Shown here piece after piece: positions 10,464-19,293 of a stretch of DNA of 64,000 nt. Every line of letters begins with the position of its first letter. Position 1 is the stretch's first letter. Source of the stretch: Thermococcus sp. EP1 (GTDB lineage: Archaea; Methanobacteriota_B; Thermococci; Thermococcales; Thermococcaceae); contig NZ_JXCG01000004.1 of the NCBI RefSeq assembly GCF_001317345.1, positions 62,001 through 126,000 of the forward strand. The letters run 5' to 3'. The position numbers were made by a program, and so were the translations under genes. Below the pieces are notes generated by a model. That model did not search any database, was not told where the DNA came from, and saw only the letters and a list, made by a program, of their open reading frames with translations.

Positions 10464-11729
10464 CTAATGATCTTTCATTATCTCTCTCATAACACTTGTA
10501 GCATAAACCCCTTTGGGAAGGAAAAATCTAAATATTAACCCTTGCTCGAAGGCCCTATACTTAAATTCTTTTGGTTTGATTAGAAGCTCTCTCCTACCAC
10601 CAGCCTCTGCGAGAATTGAGAGCTGTTTCATTTTAAATTCATCCATGCTTATTCCCTCCTCTTCCAAGATTTCCCTTTCTATTTTACCCATCTGGCCCTC
10701 GGCAAGTCTTGAGGCAAAACCGAAAATTGGTCCAGTTACCATAGCCTCTCCTCGCCTAATCCTCTCATTAACGAATCCTAATGACCTCTTTGTAACCTTA
10801 AAGGTCTTACTCCGAAGTGGAAGGCCTTTTTTCACTTGACAGACTATATCACCCACAAGAGCCTCATTAAGGGGTAATTCCTCTTCTATTCTACGGGATA
10901 ACACTTTATTGAACAAATAGGACTGATAAGAATGAATGAATATCCGCACTATAGGTCTTGGAAGAACTGCAAAGGCTTTTTTCCAGCTTTTGGTTTCTCT
11001 ATACCTGTAAAGCATTGCCCTTTCATACCGGAGAAAATTAGGAAACTCTTCCAAAGCTTTTTCTACATTCTTAGTTTCTAAAAAATTCTTCCTAGCTTCA
11101 TCACCCATCATGTCTCCAGTATACTCGCCCAAAAACTTTAAAGCCGCCTCTTCAAAGTTCCCTTTTAGTAAAAGCTTCCCAACTTCATGATTGATAACTC
11201 TTCTCTCTCCAAAACGCTGATAACCAAAGTAATTCGGGAACCCTCCCTTAGACCTCAATTCCTTTAGAATCTCACGTGTTCTATTTAGTCCTTTGATAGG
11301 ATCGACATCCCTAACAATTATTTGAAAATGATTCCCAAGGAGCATGCCAAGCTTTAGAGGTTTTCCAAATCCTACAAACTTTAGAGAAATGTCTTGTATA
11401 TCTAAGGCATCAACACGCTCTTTAACCTCTTCTAGGTTTTCTGTACAAATACTAATATACTGATATGTCACAGCGTGTCTGTCTTTAGTCCCAGCGAATC
11501 CAATAGTTTTATAATCAACGCCACTGCGTTTGGCAATTTCCTTTACAGCTGCCATTGTTTCCCAATTCCGCTTTTTCATGATGTAGATCAAACATTTGTT
11601 CCCTCTATGCACGGCCTTTGGAATAACTTCTTTAACTACAAAATCCTCTGGTCGAGACTTGATTCTTCCACCGATACCTGCCAATTGACTTAAATATTTG
11701 AATTGAGCAAAGAATTCTCTATAGTCCAT
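10464..11729 (-). CDS. truD: tRNA pseudouridine(13) synthase
   Basis: 421 residues. Converts U13 of tRNA to pseudouridine. The TruD signature [14 protein letters not shown] near residue 80 contains the catalytic Asp, and NYFGYQRFG near 165 and the TRUD insertion domain follow. The ATG at 11729 is chosen over a TTG at 11747 because the latter would overlap pth2 and lacks a spaced ribosome site. It follows pth2 by ten bases and precedes the phosphoglycolate phosphatase gene by eleven, so the three probably share a transcript. Confidence 0.95.
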   Translation of the reverse strand: MDYREFFAQFKYLSQLAGIGGRIKSRPEDFVVKEVIPKAVHRGNKCLIYIMKKRNWETMAAVKEIAKRSGVDYKTIGFAGTKDRHAVTYQYISICTENLEEVKERVDALDIQDISLKFVGFGKPLKLGMLLGNHFQIIVRDVDPIKGLNRTREILKELRSKGGFPNYFGYQRFGERRVINHEVGKLLLKGNFEEAALKFLGEYTGDMMGDEARKNFLETKNVEKALEEFPNFLRYERAMLYRYRETKSWKKAFAVLPRPIVRIFIHSYQSYLFNKVLSRRIEEELPLNEALVGDIVCQVKKGLPLRSKTFKVTKRSLGFVNERIRRGEAMVTGPIFGFASRLAEGQMGKIEREILEEEGISMDEFKMKQLSILAEAGGRRELLIKPKEFKYRAFEQGLIFRFFLPKGVYATSVMREIMKDH

Positions 11730-11739
11730 TTTCTCCCAC

Positions 11740-12096
11740 TCACACAAGCTTTAAATCTCCAGTGACTTTATTAACTAGTTCTTCAGGGCCAGGGCCAATT
11801 GCCAAGCACGTTATCGTGCCTGGAGGGATTTCTGTTAATCCTGCATCTCTTATTAGAGCTGTCGGAAGCCCAAATTTCTCAGCTTCAGCTTTTAGTTTAA
11901 ATAGATCACTCTCACTATCTACCTTTACTACGACCTTTTTCTGGCCCTCTTGGAACCATGGTTTAAACCACTCTGGTTTCTCTTTATACGCTTTAAAGGC
12001 TGCTGTGACTGCTCCATGAGCTACTTGGACTGCTAACTTTCCCTTACTGAGTTTTAAGTCGTTCCTAACTACTACGACTTGCTTATACTTGAACAT
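11740..12096 (-). CDS. pth2: Peptidyl-tRNA hydrolase, type 2
   Basis: 118 residues, the usual size of archaeal Pth2. It frees tRNA from stalled peptidyl-tRNA. The conserved [17 protein letters not shown] stretch near residues 10-26 holds the catalytic Lys/His region, and [15 protein letters not shown] near 92 is a family hallmark. ATG 12096 follows GGGATGTGA. First gene of pth2-truD-pgp. Confidence 0.96.
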   Translation of the reverse strand: MFKYKQVVVVRNDLKLSKGKLAVQVAHGAVTAAFKAYKEKPEWFKPWFQEGQKKVVVKVDSESDLFKLKAEAEKFGLPTALIRDAGLTEIPPGTITCLAIGPGPEELVNKVTGDLKLV

Positions 12097-12151
12097 TTCA
12101 CATCCCAAGAGAACCAAATAAAAAGGAGTATATAAAAGTTAAGAAAAGACT

Positions 12152-14206
12152 TCAAAGTTGTTCTTCTTTACTCTGAATTTCTTCAGTTTTTTGAGCTTCC
12201 TCTTTCTTTGGAATTCCTCCAGGTCTCCTCTTCTTTCTTCCAAGTTCTTTGAGAGCTTTATCATATTTTGACTTTAGGTCCACATAATTGTATCCTAGAA
12301 CCGCTGAAACTATAATGAAGAGAACTGTAAGAATTGGCCACCAGCTGATACCCTTTTCGGGTAAGTATGCAAGAGTGATATTTTGGAGAGCTTCTGCCAG
12401 CGTGACCTTACTATCATTATCCAATTCAGCGAGAGTGCTGTTCACATAGGATGGAAGTTCATCTGGAGCTGGATAAACCTTTACTTCCTTAATCTCAATT
12501 GCTGGTGGGAGGGAGTTCACTACAACTAGATTTCCAAAGCTCTCCTCGTGCCAATTTCCTAGAGGGTCTTGATAAACTAGTTTCGCATTTATTATGGCAT
12601 TATCTGCTTTTAGTATTGCATAATCACTTTCAAGAGTCTTTGTTTCACCAGCTTTAATATCACCAACGTATAGTTTTATCTCTCCATCCATACTATCAGG
12701 AAGCTCTAGTTGCAGGGTTGCATTCTTGATAAACTCATACTTCGGGTCTTTACCTTCTGCAGAGATTGTGAATTTTAATTTGACGGTTTTCTCTTGGGTA
12801 TGGACATAGGTGCTCCATGTACCGTTGAAGGCCTCTCCTGTTACAGAAAGCTTTGGAAGAGCATAAACGGTTATCTGAATTGGTTTTCCAGAGTCCTCTT
12901 CTTTTTCAGCACCTCTTTCATCGTGATATTTGACAACTACTGGACCAAGACTATATTTACCAACTTGGGTTGGTTTTAAGACATAAACTAAAACAGGCAT
13001 TTTAGTGAAAGGTGGCAACGTACTAAGAGTCCAAGTTCCAATTTCACTCCCTAATTCAAATCCAGTAGGTATTGAGGCAGCCACATTAACATTATCTGCC
13101 CTTCCACGTCCACTGTTCTCAACATCTATGAACACCAAAAGTTCATCCTCATCCAATAACAATTCTGTTGAAGAGGTGCTTATGGCAACATGTATTTCAG
13201 GATCTCTGATAATTGGGGTTGTCTCAGCCCCTTTTGGTGCGTAAATTCTCACATATGCTCGTTTATACTCACTTTCATAACTGAGTACTTCCAAAGCCAA
13301 TGGTGCTTCAGACATTATGTACCCTGTACCTCTCCTAACTTCAAAGGTTTTGATAAGATTATTCTCTTCATCAAAGACAGAAAAGCTAGAGTAATATCCG
13401 ACTGTATTAAGCTTTACTGTGTAACTAGTCTCATTAAGAGTTATTGTGAGATTTTCCCCTTCGTACATGATGTCATTATAAACAAGTTCAGTCGGCTCTG
13501 CACTTGGGGCACTGGGCGTAGTACCACCAGTCTCCCCTTCACCCAATTGGAAAACTGTAGTTGGATATTTTGGAAGATACACATCAAAAACTGCATAACT
13601 GGTAGTTGCGTTTTTGAGGTAAAGATATAGGTACGGAGAGTATTGGAAATCACCATTTAGCTTGTAAGCGACACCATAATGGTCTCCCTCAAAAATAGTT
13701 TGAGTTACAGTTTCATAAGGCAATTTAATTTGGACATCTACCTTATTGTCATAAGTGTTGGTCACTTTTATTTTTATAGCCGGAATTACTACATCATTGA
13801 ACTTATAAGGCAGAGAGTACTCCCCATTTTTGGTAATATTTACATCCCCTTGGACTAACTCTAGATCCGATTCTAAGGATATCAAAATTTTTTGATTGCT
13901 TGCCAATATCCACGAAACCCTGACATAAAATATTGGATTTTGAGCATCAGGTACTGGAAGAGAGTACCCAGTGGGGAGCACTTTACTCGTGACAGGACTT
14001 CCATCTTTAGCATAAACCTTTATTAGTGCTTGAGTCCACGCCTGATCTACATCTGCAAATTGAATCTTATAATCACCAAAAGTCACTGATTCTCCCAAAC
14101 CGAGCATTACTTGATCAATGCTAGCTTTTCCAACACTAGCTGATTCCACATAAGGCACAAGTGAAAAAATCAGCAACCCCATCATAATCAGAGGCAATTT
14201 TTTCAT
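12152..14206 (-). CDS. Secreted membrane-anchored surface protein (COG1361-like)
   Basis: 684 residues. Begins with a signal peptide (KK then a hydrophobic run, probable cleavage after VES near residue 22), followed by a long extracytoplasmic beta-rich region with CARDB/NEW3-like repeats (for example VFIDVENSGRGRADNVNV and the LPKLSVTG segment), one transmembrane helix near 622-642 (WWPILTVLFIIVSAVLGYN) and a lysine/glutamate-rich cytoplasmic tail of about 42 residues. This resembles archaeal S-layer-associated COG1361 proteins; the role is unknown. GGTGGAGGAG before ATG 14206 decides the start; an upstream in-frame extension into aspS is rejected. Confidence 0.85.
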   Translation of the reverse strand: MKKLPLIMMGLLIFSLVPYVESASVGKASIDQVMLGLGESVTFGDYKIQFADVDQAWTQALIKVYAKDGSPVTSKVLPTGYSLPVPDAQNPIFYVRVSWILASNQKILISLESDLELVQGDVNITKNGEYSLPYKFNDVVIPAIKIKVTNTYDNKVDVQIKLPYETVTQTIFEGDHYGVAYKLNGDFQYSPYLYLYLKNATTSYAVFDVYLPKYPTTVFQLGEGETGGTTPSAPSAEPTELVYNDIMYEGENLTITLNETSYTVKLNTVGYYSSFSVFDEENNLIKTFEVRRGTGYIMSEAPLALEVLSYESEYKRAYVRIYAPKGAETTPIIRDPEIHVAISTSSTELLLDEDELLVFIDVENSGRGRADNVNVAASIPTGFELGSEIGTWTLSTLPPFTKMPVLVYVLKPTQVGKYSLGPVVVKYHDERGAEKEEDSGKPIQITVYALPKLSVTGEAFNGTWSTYVHTQEKTVKLKFTISAEGKDPKYEFIKNATLQLELPDSMDGEIKLYVGDIKAGETKTLESDYAILKADNAIINAKLVYQDPLGNWHEESFGNLVVVNSLPPAIEIKEVKVYPAPDELPSYVNSTLAELDNDSKVTLAEALQNITLAYLPEKGISWWPILTVLFIIVSAVLGYNYVDLKSKYDKALKELGRKKRRPGGIPKKEEAQKTEEIQSKEEQL

Positions 14207-14244
14207 CTTTTTCTCCTCCACCAACTTGTTTCCTAAATTCATAA

Positions 14245-14262
14245 AAAGGTAAAAGAATATAA
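14245..14262 (-). promoter_or_regulatory. TATA element for the surface protein gene
   Basis: AGCTTTATATTCTTT on the minus strand lies just after the aspS stop and about 45 bases before ATG 14206, giving the surface protein its own promoter separate from aspS. Confidence 0.5.
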
Positions 14263-14267
14263 AGCTC

Positions 14268-15584
14268 TTATGGTTCCAACCTTTTTCTGTCCCTTGGGAA
14301 TAGTATGACTTCTCGGATATTGCCCAAGTCAAGCATTTGCTTGACCAATCTCTCAGCACCGAGACCAAAACCTCCATGCGGCGGCATGCCATAACGGAAT
14401 GCTTTTAAGTAGAAATCAAAGCTCTCTACGTTCAGTCCTTTTTCTGCTATTTGAGCCTTTAGTTTCTCATATCTGTGTTCTCTCTGACCGCCAGAGGTTA
14501 TCTCTATTCCCCTATACTCAAGGTCAAATGACCTTGAGATCTCTGGCTTATTGTCATACTTCATAATATAGAAAGGCTTGGCACTACTAGGATATTGATA
14601 TATGAAATAGAGATCTTCATCATAGGCTTCTTTAATATAACGGCCAAGAAGTTTCTCCCCTTCAGTGTCTATATCTTCTCCCCAAGGAATGTCTTTTCCT
14701 AGGTCTCTTAGGATTTCAAGAGCTTCAGTATAAGTAATCCTTCTGAAAGGAAGCTTTGGTTCTTCAAGTTCAAAATCAAGAACTCTTAGTTCCCTCTCAT
14801 TATGCTCTCTCACATAAGCTATTACATGTGCTATGAGGTGTTCAAGAAGCTGCATCACTTCATCTTCGTTCTCTATAAACGCCATTTCTCCATCAATACT
14901 CCAAGCTTCATTCAAGTGCCTGGTAGTGTTGTGTTCCTCAGCTCTGAATATTGGGGCTATTTCAAAGACTCTGTCTAACCCTGAAGCCATCATAATTTGT
15001 TTGTAAAGCTGTGGAGACTGGGCCAAAAAAGCATCTCTCTCAAAGTATTTCATAGGAAAGAGTTCAGTTCCACCCTCTGTAGCTGTAGCTATTATCTTGG
15101 GAGTGTGAATTTCTACAAAGCCTTCCCTATAAAAGAAGTCTCTAACTGCTCTAAAGACACTTGAACGGATTTTGAATATTGCCATAACTTCTGGCCTTCT
15201 TAGGTCTATAAAACGATTATCAAGCCTAGTATCTAGTTCAGCTTTAATCTTTCCAGTTGGATCTAAGGGGAGTGGTGTCCCGGCTTTTGAAAGAATCTCA
15301 ATTTTTTCAGGAATAATCTCAAAACCTAATTTTGCTTTTGGAGTAAAGTTAACAACTCCTTCAACTGAGACTACATCTTCACTATTGAGTTTTGGTATAA
15401 GTTTAAATAGCTCTTCAGAGACTTTCTTTTTTGGAGCGGTAATTTGGGTTATACCCTCTCTGTCTCGTATCCATAGAAACTTTATTCCACCTAAATCCTT
15501 AACTTCATGCACCCATCCAGCTACCCTTACCTTTTTCCCATTCAATTCTTCAGTGATTTGACTTGAATAGTGTGTCCGATACAT
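14268..15584 (-). CDS. aspS: Aspartyl-tRNA synthetase
   Basis: 438 residues, archaeal class IIb enzyme. N-terminal OB-fold anticodon domain (residues 1-100, with [23 protein letters not shown]), then the catalytic core with motif 2 [14 protein letters not shown] near 215 and motif 3 [12 protein letters not shown] near 410. The Trp in RVAGWVHE is one position used in T. kodakarensis to read tRNA-Asp discriminately, so a discriminating enzyme is plausible. GGAGGT precedes the ATG. It follows the KH gene by 23 bases and may be cotranscribed with it. Confidence 0.97.
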   Translation of the reverse strand: MYRTHYSSQITEELNGKKVRVAGWVHEVKDLGGIKFLWIRDREGITQITAPKKKVSEELFKLIPKLNSEDVVSVEGVVNFTPKAKLGFEIIPEKIEILSKAGTPLPLDPTGKIKAELDTRLDNRFIDLRRPEVMAIFKIRSSVFRAVRDFFYREGFVEIHTPKIIATATEGGTELFPMKYFERDAFLAQSPQLYKQIMMASGLDRVFEIAPIFRAEEHNTTRHLNEAWSIDGEMAFIENEDEVMQLLEHLIAHVIAYVREHNERELRVLDFELEEPKLPFRRITYTEALEILRDLGKDIPWGEDIDTEGEKLLGRYIKEAYDEDLYFIYQYPSSAKPFYIMKYDNKPEISRSFDLEYRGIEITSGGQREHRYEKLKAQIAEKGLNVESFDFYLKAFRYGMPPHGGFGLGAERLVKQMLDLGNIREVILFPRDRKRLEP

Positions 15585-15607
15585 GCTTAAACCTCCAAAA
15601 AATAGAA

Positions 15608-16118
15608 TCAGATAAAAGAGATCTTTACGTCAGAGCCAACGATTTTAGATAAGATATCTTCCAAAATTTCCTGCCTCTCAGGGAGCTTCTGCTTATCCCT
15701 TCTAAGTATCAAGACCTTGTAGTACTGTCCAGCTGGAGCATACACTACATTAACTCCAAAGACACTTGCAGGGTATAATAAGTCTATCGCCAGCTTTTTG
15801 ATGTCTTCAGTCCCTTTTATTTCCATCCCTTCAATTACCCTCACTCTCTTTCCAAGCTCCCCTCATAAGGAGCTTGATATTTTTGCCACCCTTCCCAATG
15901 ACAAGAGGGACATTTCCCTCTCCTACCATTATAACTACTAGGTCACCAGCCTCTACTGCTTTTTTAAATTCTACATCAACATCTCCTAAGAGCTTGTAAA
16001 GCATCCTTGAAATCCTAACATCCATCTCAGAAATAACTCCCTCTTGCAGTTTCTTTTCATCTGCTGGACATAAAATATCCTCCGTTTTAAGACACACCTC
16101 ACAGATTGGTGCTTTCAT
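15608..16118 (-). pseudogene. KH-domain RNA-binding protein, interrupted by a +1 frameshift
   Basis: The gene reads from ATG 16118 through an N-terminal Cys motif (CEVCLKTEDILC near residues 6-17) and a KH core VPLVIGKGGKNIKLLMR, then shifts frame at a run of four G (CCCC at 15859-15862 on the plus strand) and stops at 15831. Dropping one G restores MRELGKRVRVIEGMEIKG and an open frame to 15608, total 169 residues. From memory, intact Thermococcales homologues continue exactly this way. Either a real mutation, a sequencing error in a homopolymer, or slippage. If unrepaired, the KH domain would be cut in half. Upstream of aspS. Confidence 0.85.
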
Positions 16119-16174
16119 TAGCTCACCTCCCAGTTATTTGCAAAAAATGAACATAAGCTAACACTCTTTTGTAG

Positions 16175-16190
16175 ATGTTATTTAAAAACC
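16175..16190 (-). promoter_or_regulatory. TATA element for the KH gene/aspS unit
   Basis: TTTTTAAATAAC on the minus strand, about 55-60 bases before ATG 16118, which is preceded by GGGAGGTGAGC. It lies just after the terminator-like region of the HD gene. Confidence 0.45.
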
Positions 16191-16201
16191 TTATCCCATC
16201 G

Positions 16202-16231
16202 CAAAAAGAACTGAAAAGTGAGCTGTTCACT
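16202..16231 (-). terminator. Probable terminator of the HPS-PHI to HD operon
   Basis: On the minus strand AGTGA/TCACT form a short hairpin (arms 16217-16221 and 16227-16231) followed by TTTT and then TTTTT separated by CAGTTC. Archaeal termination is driven by such T-runs. It lies about 45 bases after the HD gene stop. Confidence 0.4.
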
Positions 16232-16274
16232 CTAAAATTAAGACTTCAAAAAAGATGTATCTCACAAGAAAACC

Positions 16275-16889
16275 CTAAAGCTCTCCTTCAATTTCCTTCT
16301 GTATTCTTTTAATGAATTCCTCCACGAACTTGTGTCTTTCGTTAGCAAGCTTCTTTGCACTTTTGGTATACATCAAATCTCTAAGTTTCAATATTTTCTC
16401 TTCAAAGTGCCTTAACGAGACATCTATATCTCTTCCATGTTCTCCAGAATACATGAATACTCTTGCGACTCCGATCGCACCTATAGCATCAAGTTTATCC
16501 GCATCGCTTAGTATTTTTGCCTCAATGGTTTTTGGTTCCGGGGGTTTTGAGAACCGGTGAGCTTCTATTGCATGAACTACTTCCTCTATTTTGGGATATC
16601 CAAGAGAACTCAAAAAGCGACGGGCAATTTTTGCACTTTCTTTTGCATGATCCTCTACAATTCCCTTGTCTTCCAAAGGCCGTGCAATATCATGAAGCAA
16701 TGCTGCTAAAGCTAGAACCTCAAGATCAGCCCCCTCCTCCTTTCCTAAATGTAAACAAAGATTAAAAACTCGTTTAATATGGGAAAACCCATGAGTCCCC
16801 TCTCTTTCAAAGAAATTTCTAGCGAATTGCTCTGCTTTTCGTATAAGTTCCAAACTAGCATTATTATGAATATATTCCTCGATTTTCAT
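16275..16889 (-). CDS. HD-domain phosphohydrolase
   Basis: 204 residues. Metal-dependent phosphohydrolase of the HD superfamily (COG1418/YedJ-like). Ligands are visible in order: H in HGFSHIKRVFN near residue 35, the HD pair in ALLHDIARP near 67, two further His in EDHAKESAK and EAHRFSK, and the last Asp in AKILSDADKLDAIGA near 129. The substrate, likely a nucleotide or phosphomonoester, is unknown. ATG 16889 is preferred (GGGTGAG upstream) over GTG 16898. It is the last gene of the six-gene operon, starting within a few bases of the DUF4392 stop. Confidence 0.88.
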   Translation of the reverse strand: MKIEEYIHNNASLELIRKAEQFARNFFEREGTHGFSHIKRVFNLCLHLGKEEGADLEVLALAALLHDIARPLEDKGIVEDHAKESAKIARRFLSSLGYPKIEEVVHAIEAHRFSKPPEPKTIEAKILSDADKLDAIGAIGVARVFMYSGEHGRDIDVSLRHFEEKILKLRDLMYTKSAKKLANERHKFVEEFIKRIQKEIEGEL

Positions 16890-16894
16890 CGTAC

Positions 16895-17704
16895 TCACCC
16901 AATTCTACTCTCTATTATCGAATTAAGCAAGGTCAAGATATTCTTATGAAGTTCAAATGGAATTCCATCAACGCTAAGCTGAGGTTTTTTAACAACACCG
17001 TCTATAACTCCTACAGAAATTAAGGCCTCCAAAACCCTCCTTTCATCCCAATCTTTCAAGAGATTTTCTTTCACTTCAAGAGAAACTTGGGCAATCAAAC
17101 CATAAGCACCCCAATTGGAAACTGCAGCAAGTATTAATTCATCAACTTCTATAATACTAGTTATTTTCTCTCCAAACCTGATGTACTTCCTAATGAGTTC
17201 GGCAATATTTCCCATTCCTATCTCATTTCCTCCGTCCCCAATCCCAATGGTAGGTATCCCAAGCTCTCTCGCTTTCAAAAATAATTCATCAAAAGGTGGC
17301 ATTTTAATTTCTAATGCACTCATCGAATAATATTTTCCATCCTTTGCCCGTCCAGGGGTTTCAACACTTATCAAAAGAGAGTATTCCTCAACTGAAGGAT
17401 CCTCTGTAAAATTAACTTTGAATCTGTTGAGGGCCCTTTTTATTTTTTCACACGTTAATATCTCTGCCTTCCCTCCAAGTTTTTCAATTGTCTTATATAG
17501 GGCCAACGCACCAGGTGGGCCGTCAGTTTCTACTATTTGCATTGGAGGTATTGGAAAACATGTCACAATGAGAACATTATCCAGATTTTTTAAAAAAAGA
17601 TCTTTGGCATCCTCTAAAAAATTGAAGTTTTGCTTTCGATATTCCAAATAAACTTTCAAAATGTCCCGTCCATAGATATCAGTGTTGATTAGATGCGCAA
17701 TCAT
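16895..17704 (-). CDS. DUF4392 / D-glutamate cyclase-like protein
   Basis: 269 residues. The signature GIGDGGNEIGMGN near residue 168 and PPMQIVETDGPPGALAL near 58 place it in the DUF4392 family, whose mammalian member is the C-terminal domain of mitochondrial D-glutamate cyclase. Whether an archaeon uses D-glutamate or a related compound as substrate is unknown. Lies three bases after the 59-residue gene and overlaps the region before the HD gene, so it is part of the same message. Confidence 0.82.
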   Translation of the reverse strand: MIAHLINTDIYGRDILKVYLEYRKQNFNFLEDAKDLFLKNLDNVLIVTCFPIPPMQIVETDGPPGALALYKTIEKLGGKAEILTCEKIKRALNRFKVNFTEDPSVEEYSLLISVETPGRAKDGKYYSMSALEIKMPPFDELFLKARELGIPTIGIGDGGNEIGMGNIAELIRKYIRFGEKITSIIEVDELILAAVSNWGAYGLIAQVSLEVKENLLKDWDERRVLEALISVGVIDGVVKKPQLSVDGIPFELHKNILTLLNSIIESRIG

Positions 17705-17707
17705 CTT

Positions 17708-17887
17708 TCATTCCCCAAGCTCATATACAATTATTTTGATCTTTTTTCCCTTTATGACCTCTTTAAGTTCCCACCATAGATTAGTAGGGCGTTCTTGCTT
17801 ATGCACCAACTCATCCCCATTTTCCAGTTTCACTAGCTTCTCTTCAAATTTTATGAAAATCCCTTCCTTATTGAATATCTCCTTCAT
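17708..17887 (-). CDS. Small orphan protein, 59 residues
   Basis: Not recognised. The protein is highly charged: begins MKEIFNKEGIFIKFEEK, contains a Trp pair in TNLWWELKEVIKGKK and ends with a strand IKIIVYELGE; the layout strand-strand-helix-strand suggests a small independent domain. Its ATG (17887-17885) overlaps the HAD gene stop as ATGA, and its stop lies three bases before the DUF4392 start, so its placement inside the operon is strong evidence that it is real despite its size. Confidence 0.75.
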   Translation of the reverse strand: MKEIFNKEGIFIKFEEKLVKLENGDELVHKQERPTNLWWELKEVIKGKKIKIIVYELGE

Positions 17888-18531
17888 TTTTCAAATCCCC
17901 CCAGTATACTTCTAAGCTGATGAAGGCTCCTAATTTCGATGGTAGCAAAATTATAATCCTCTACGCCTTCACGATTTATCCAGATAGATGTCATGCCAAC
18001 ATTTCTAGGGCCATACACATCCTGATTTAAATCATCTCCTATCATTACAGCTTCTCTCGGTTCTATTCCTAACTTCTCACACCCATATAAAAATATTCTA
18101 GGGTCAGGCTTCACAGTTTTTACATCTTCTCTTGTTACAATAACATCAAAGTACTTATCAAGTTTCGTTATCCTGAGTTTCAATCTCTGATACTCTGGAC
18201 CACTAGTTATTACCCCCAACTTATATCCCTCTTCTTTTAACCACTCCAACGTTGGGATTACATCCGGAAACACTTGAATTTTGTGGGGATAACTCTTTAT
18301 CAGCTCTTCATACCTAAACTCGAGTCCAAAGCTCTTAAAGAAAAAATTCCAATCATGCCATTCGTAAGTATTTTTTCTTTCTGCGATTTCTCTAAGAAAT
18401 TTTAGTCGAGCATCACCTTTGGATATTCCGAGCTTTTTTGAGAGCGTATCATATACCTGTGGAAGAAATAGCATAATGAGAGGTCTTTCTGTTAAGAGAG
18501 TTCCATCTATGTCAAAAAAGATAGCTTTCAT
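17884..18531 (-). CDS. HAD-superfamily phosphatase (subfamily IA)
   Basis: 215 residues. Motif I DIDGTLL at residues 7-13, motif II TSGP near 109, motif III Lys in VKPDPRIF near 140, motif IV GDDLNQDVYG near 165; helical C1 cap between motifs I and II. This is a haloacid-dehalogenase phosphatase of the kind often labelled glyceraldehyde-3-phosphate phosphatase or phosphoglycolate phosphatase in Thermococcales; the substrate cannot be read from sequence. One base separates it from the FtsZ-like gene upstream. Confidence 0.88.
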   Translation of the reverse strand: MKAIFFDIDGTLLTERPLIMLFLPQVYDTLSKKLGISKGDARLKFLREIAERKNTYEWHDWNFFFKSFGLEFRYEELIKSYPHKIQVFPDVIPTLEWLKEEGYKLGVITSGPEYQRLKLRITKLDKYFDVIVTREDVKTVKPDPRIFLYGCEKLGIEPREAVMIGDDLNQDVYGPRNVGMTSIWINREGVEDYNFATIEIRSLHQLRSILGGFEK

Positions 18532-18532
18532 G

Positions 18533-19288
18533 TTACCACCTCTTAACTAAGAGAGAAAGTATCTCAACGCGGTTGTTTAAGCCCTCTTCCATTTTTATTC
18601 CCCAGATTATGTCCTTTTCTTTCAGGAAATTCTGAAAATTATAAAGTATTTTATGCGCATCGCTTAAGGGAACGTTTTCTCCTACAAGAATGTTTATCAA
18701 GCCTTTATCCCAGATTCCCCAATGCCATTCAAAGTTAACTTTAGTTAGCAACCGTAAGATCCCTACATTATTACCCCTAACTATGTTGAAGAAGTCAGCA
18801 TAATCAACATTTACCAACATTTGGTTTTCAAGATAATAATGAAGCCTAGTGAACATAACTCCAATATTTTTTGCTGCCATTTGAAAGGCCGTTTCTAGTG
18901 AAACATCTGTGTAATCGTGCAAGAATTCCCATAAAGAATCATAGAATACTGTATCGAATTCCTGGGCCCACCATGGTTTCTTTTCATATATTAGCTCTTT
19001 TTGAGGAGTTAAGATGTACGCAAGTTTTAATGGATTTTTGGGCAGGTAATCAAGAATAATCTCCAATATTTCAATATTTATTGGCTTATTTTCTAGCACA
19101 ATCCACAGAACTGCATTGTCTGGAATGTCCCAGAAGGTCTTCCTGATTTTCTCTCTGAATGAGGATTTCCCCAATAAGTAATAAGAAGGGTTTATGGAGA
19201 ACTTTAGAACATCTTCTATTCCAATATTTTGGACAACCCTATTGCCATTGTTCCCAATCCCAATAAAAATATGAGGAAATGAAGACAT
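18533..19288 (-). CDS. Degenerate FtsZ/tubulin-superfamily protein
   Basis: 251 residues, about 100 shorter than FtsZ. N-terminal FIGIGNNGNRVVQN (8-21) resembles the FtsZ first nucleotide loop; the GGGTGTG signature expected near 63-72 is absent (LWIVLENKPINI). Then SLETAFQMAAKNIG (130-143), a T7-like catalytic loop VNVDYAD (159-165), and a C-terminal domain 196-248 with INILVGENVPLSDAHKI and DIIWGIKMEEGLNNRVEI that follows the FtsZ pattern closely (compare NISGG, IIWG, D-V). It may be a non-GTP-binding partner of a filament. The start is ATG 19288 with GAGTGA upstream; GTG 19297 overlaps the HPS-PHI stop. Assignment rests on motif order read by eye. Confidence 0.65.
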   Translation of the reverse strand: MSSFPHIFIGIGNNGNRVVQNIGIEDVLKFSINPSYYLLGKSSFREKIRKTFWDIPDNAVLWIVLENKPINIEILEIILDYLPKNPLKLAYILTPQKELIYEKKPWWAQEFDTVFYDSLWEFLHDYTDVSLETAFQMAAKNIGVMFTRLHYYLENQMLVNVDYADFFNIVRGNNVGILRLLTKVNFEWHWGIWDKGLINILVGENVPLSDAHKILYNFQNFLKEKDIIWGIKMEEGLNNRVEILSLLVKRW

Positions 19289-19293
19289 ACGAA

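Noticed and set aside
15608-15844. The 78-codon frame starting MRVIEGMEIKG as a separate gene
   Set aside because: Its start is a GTG in the middle of a KH domain and it has no ribosome site; the upstream gene runs into it after removing one G, so it is the second half of a frameshifted gene.
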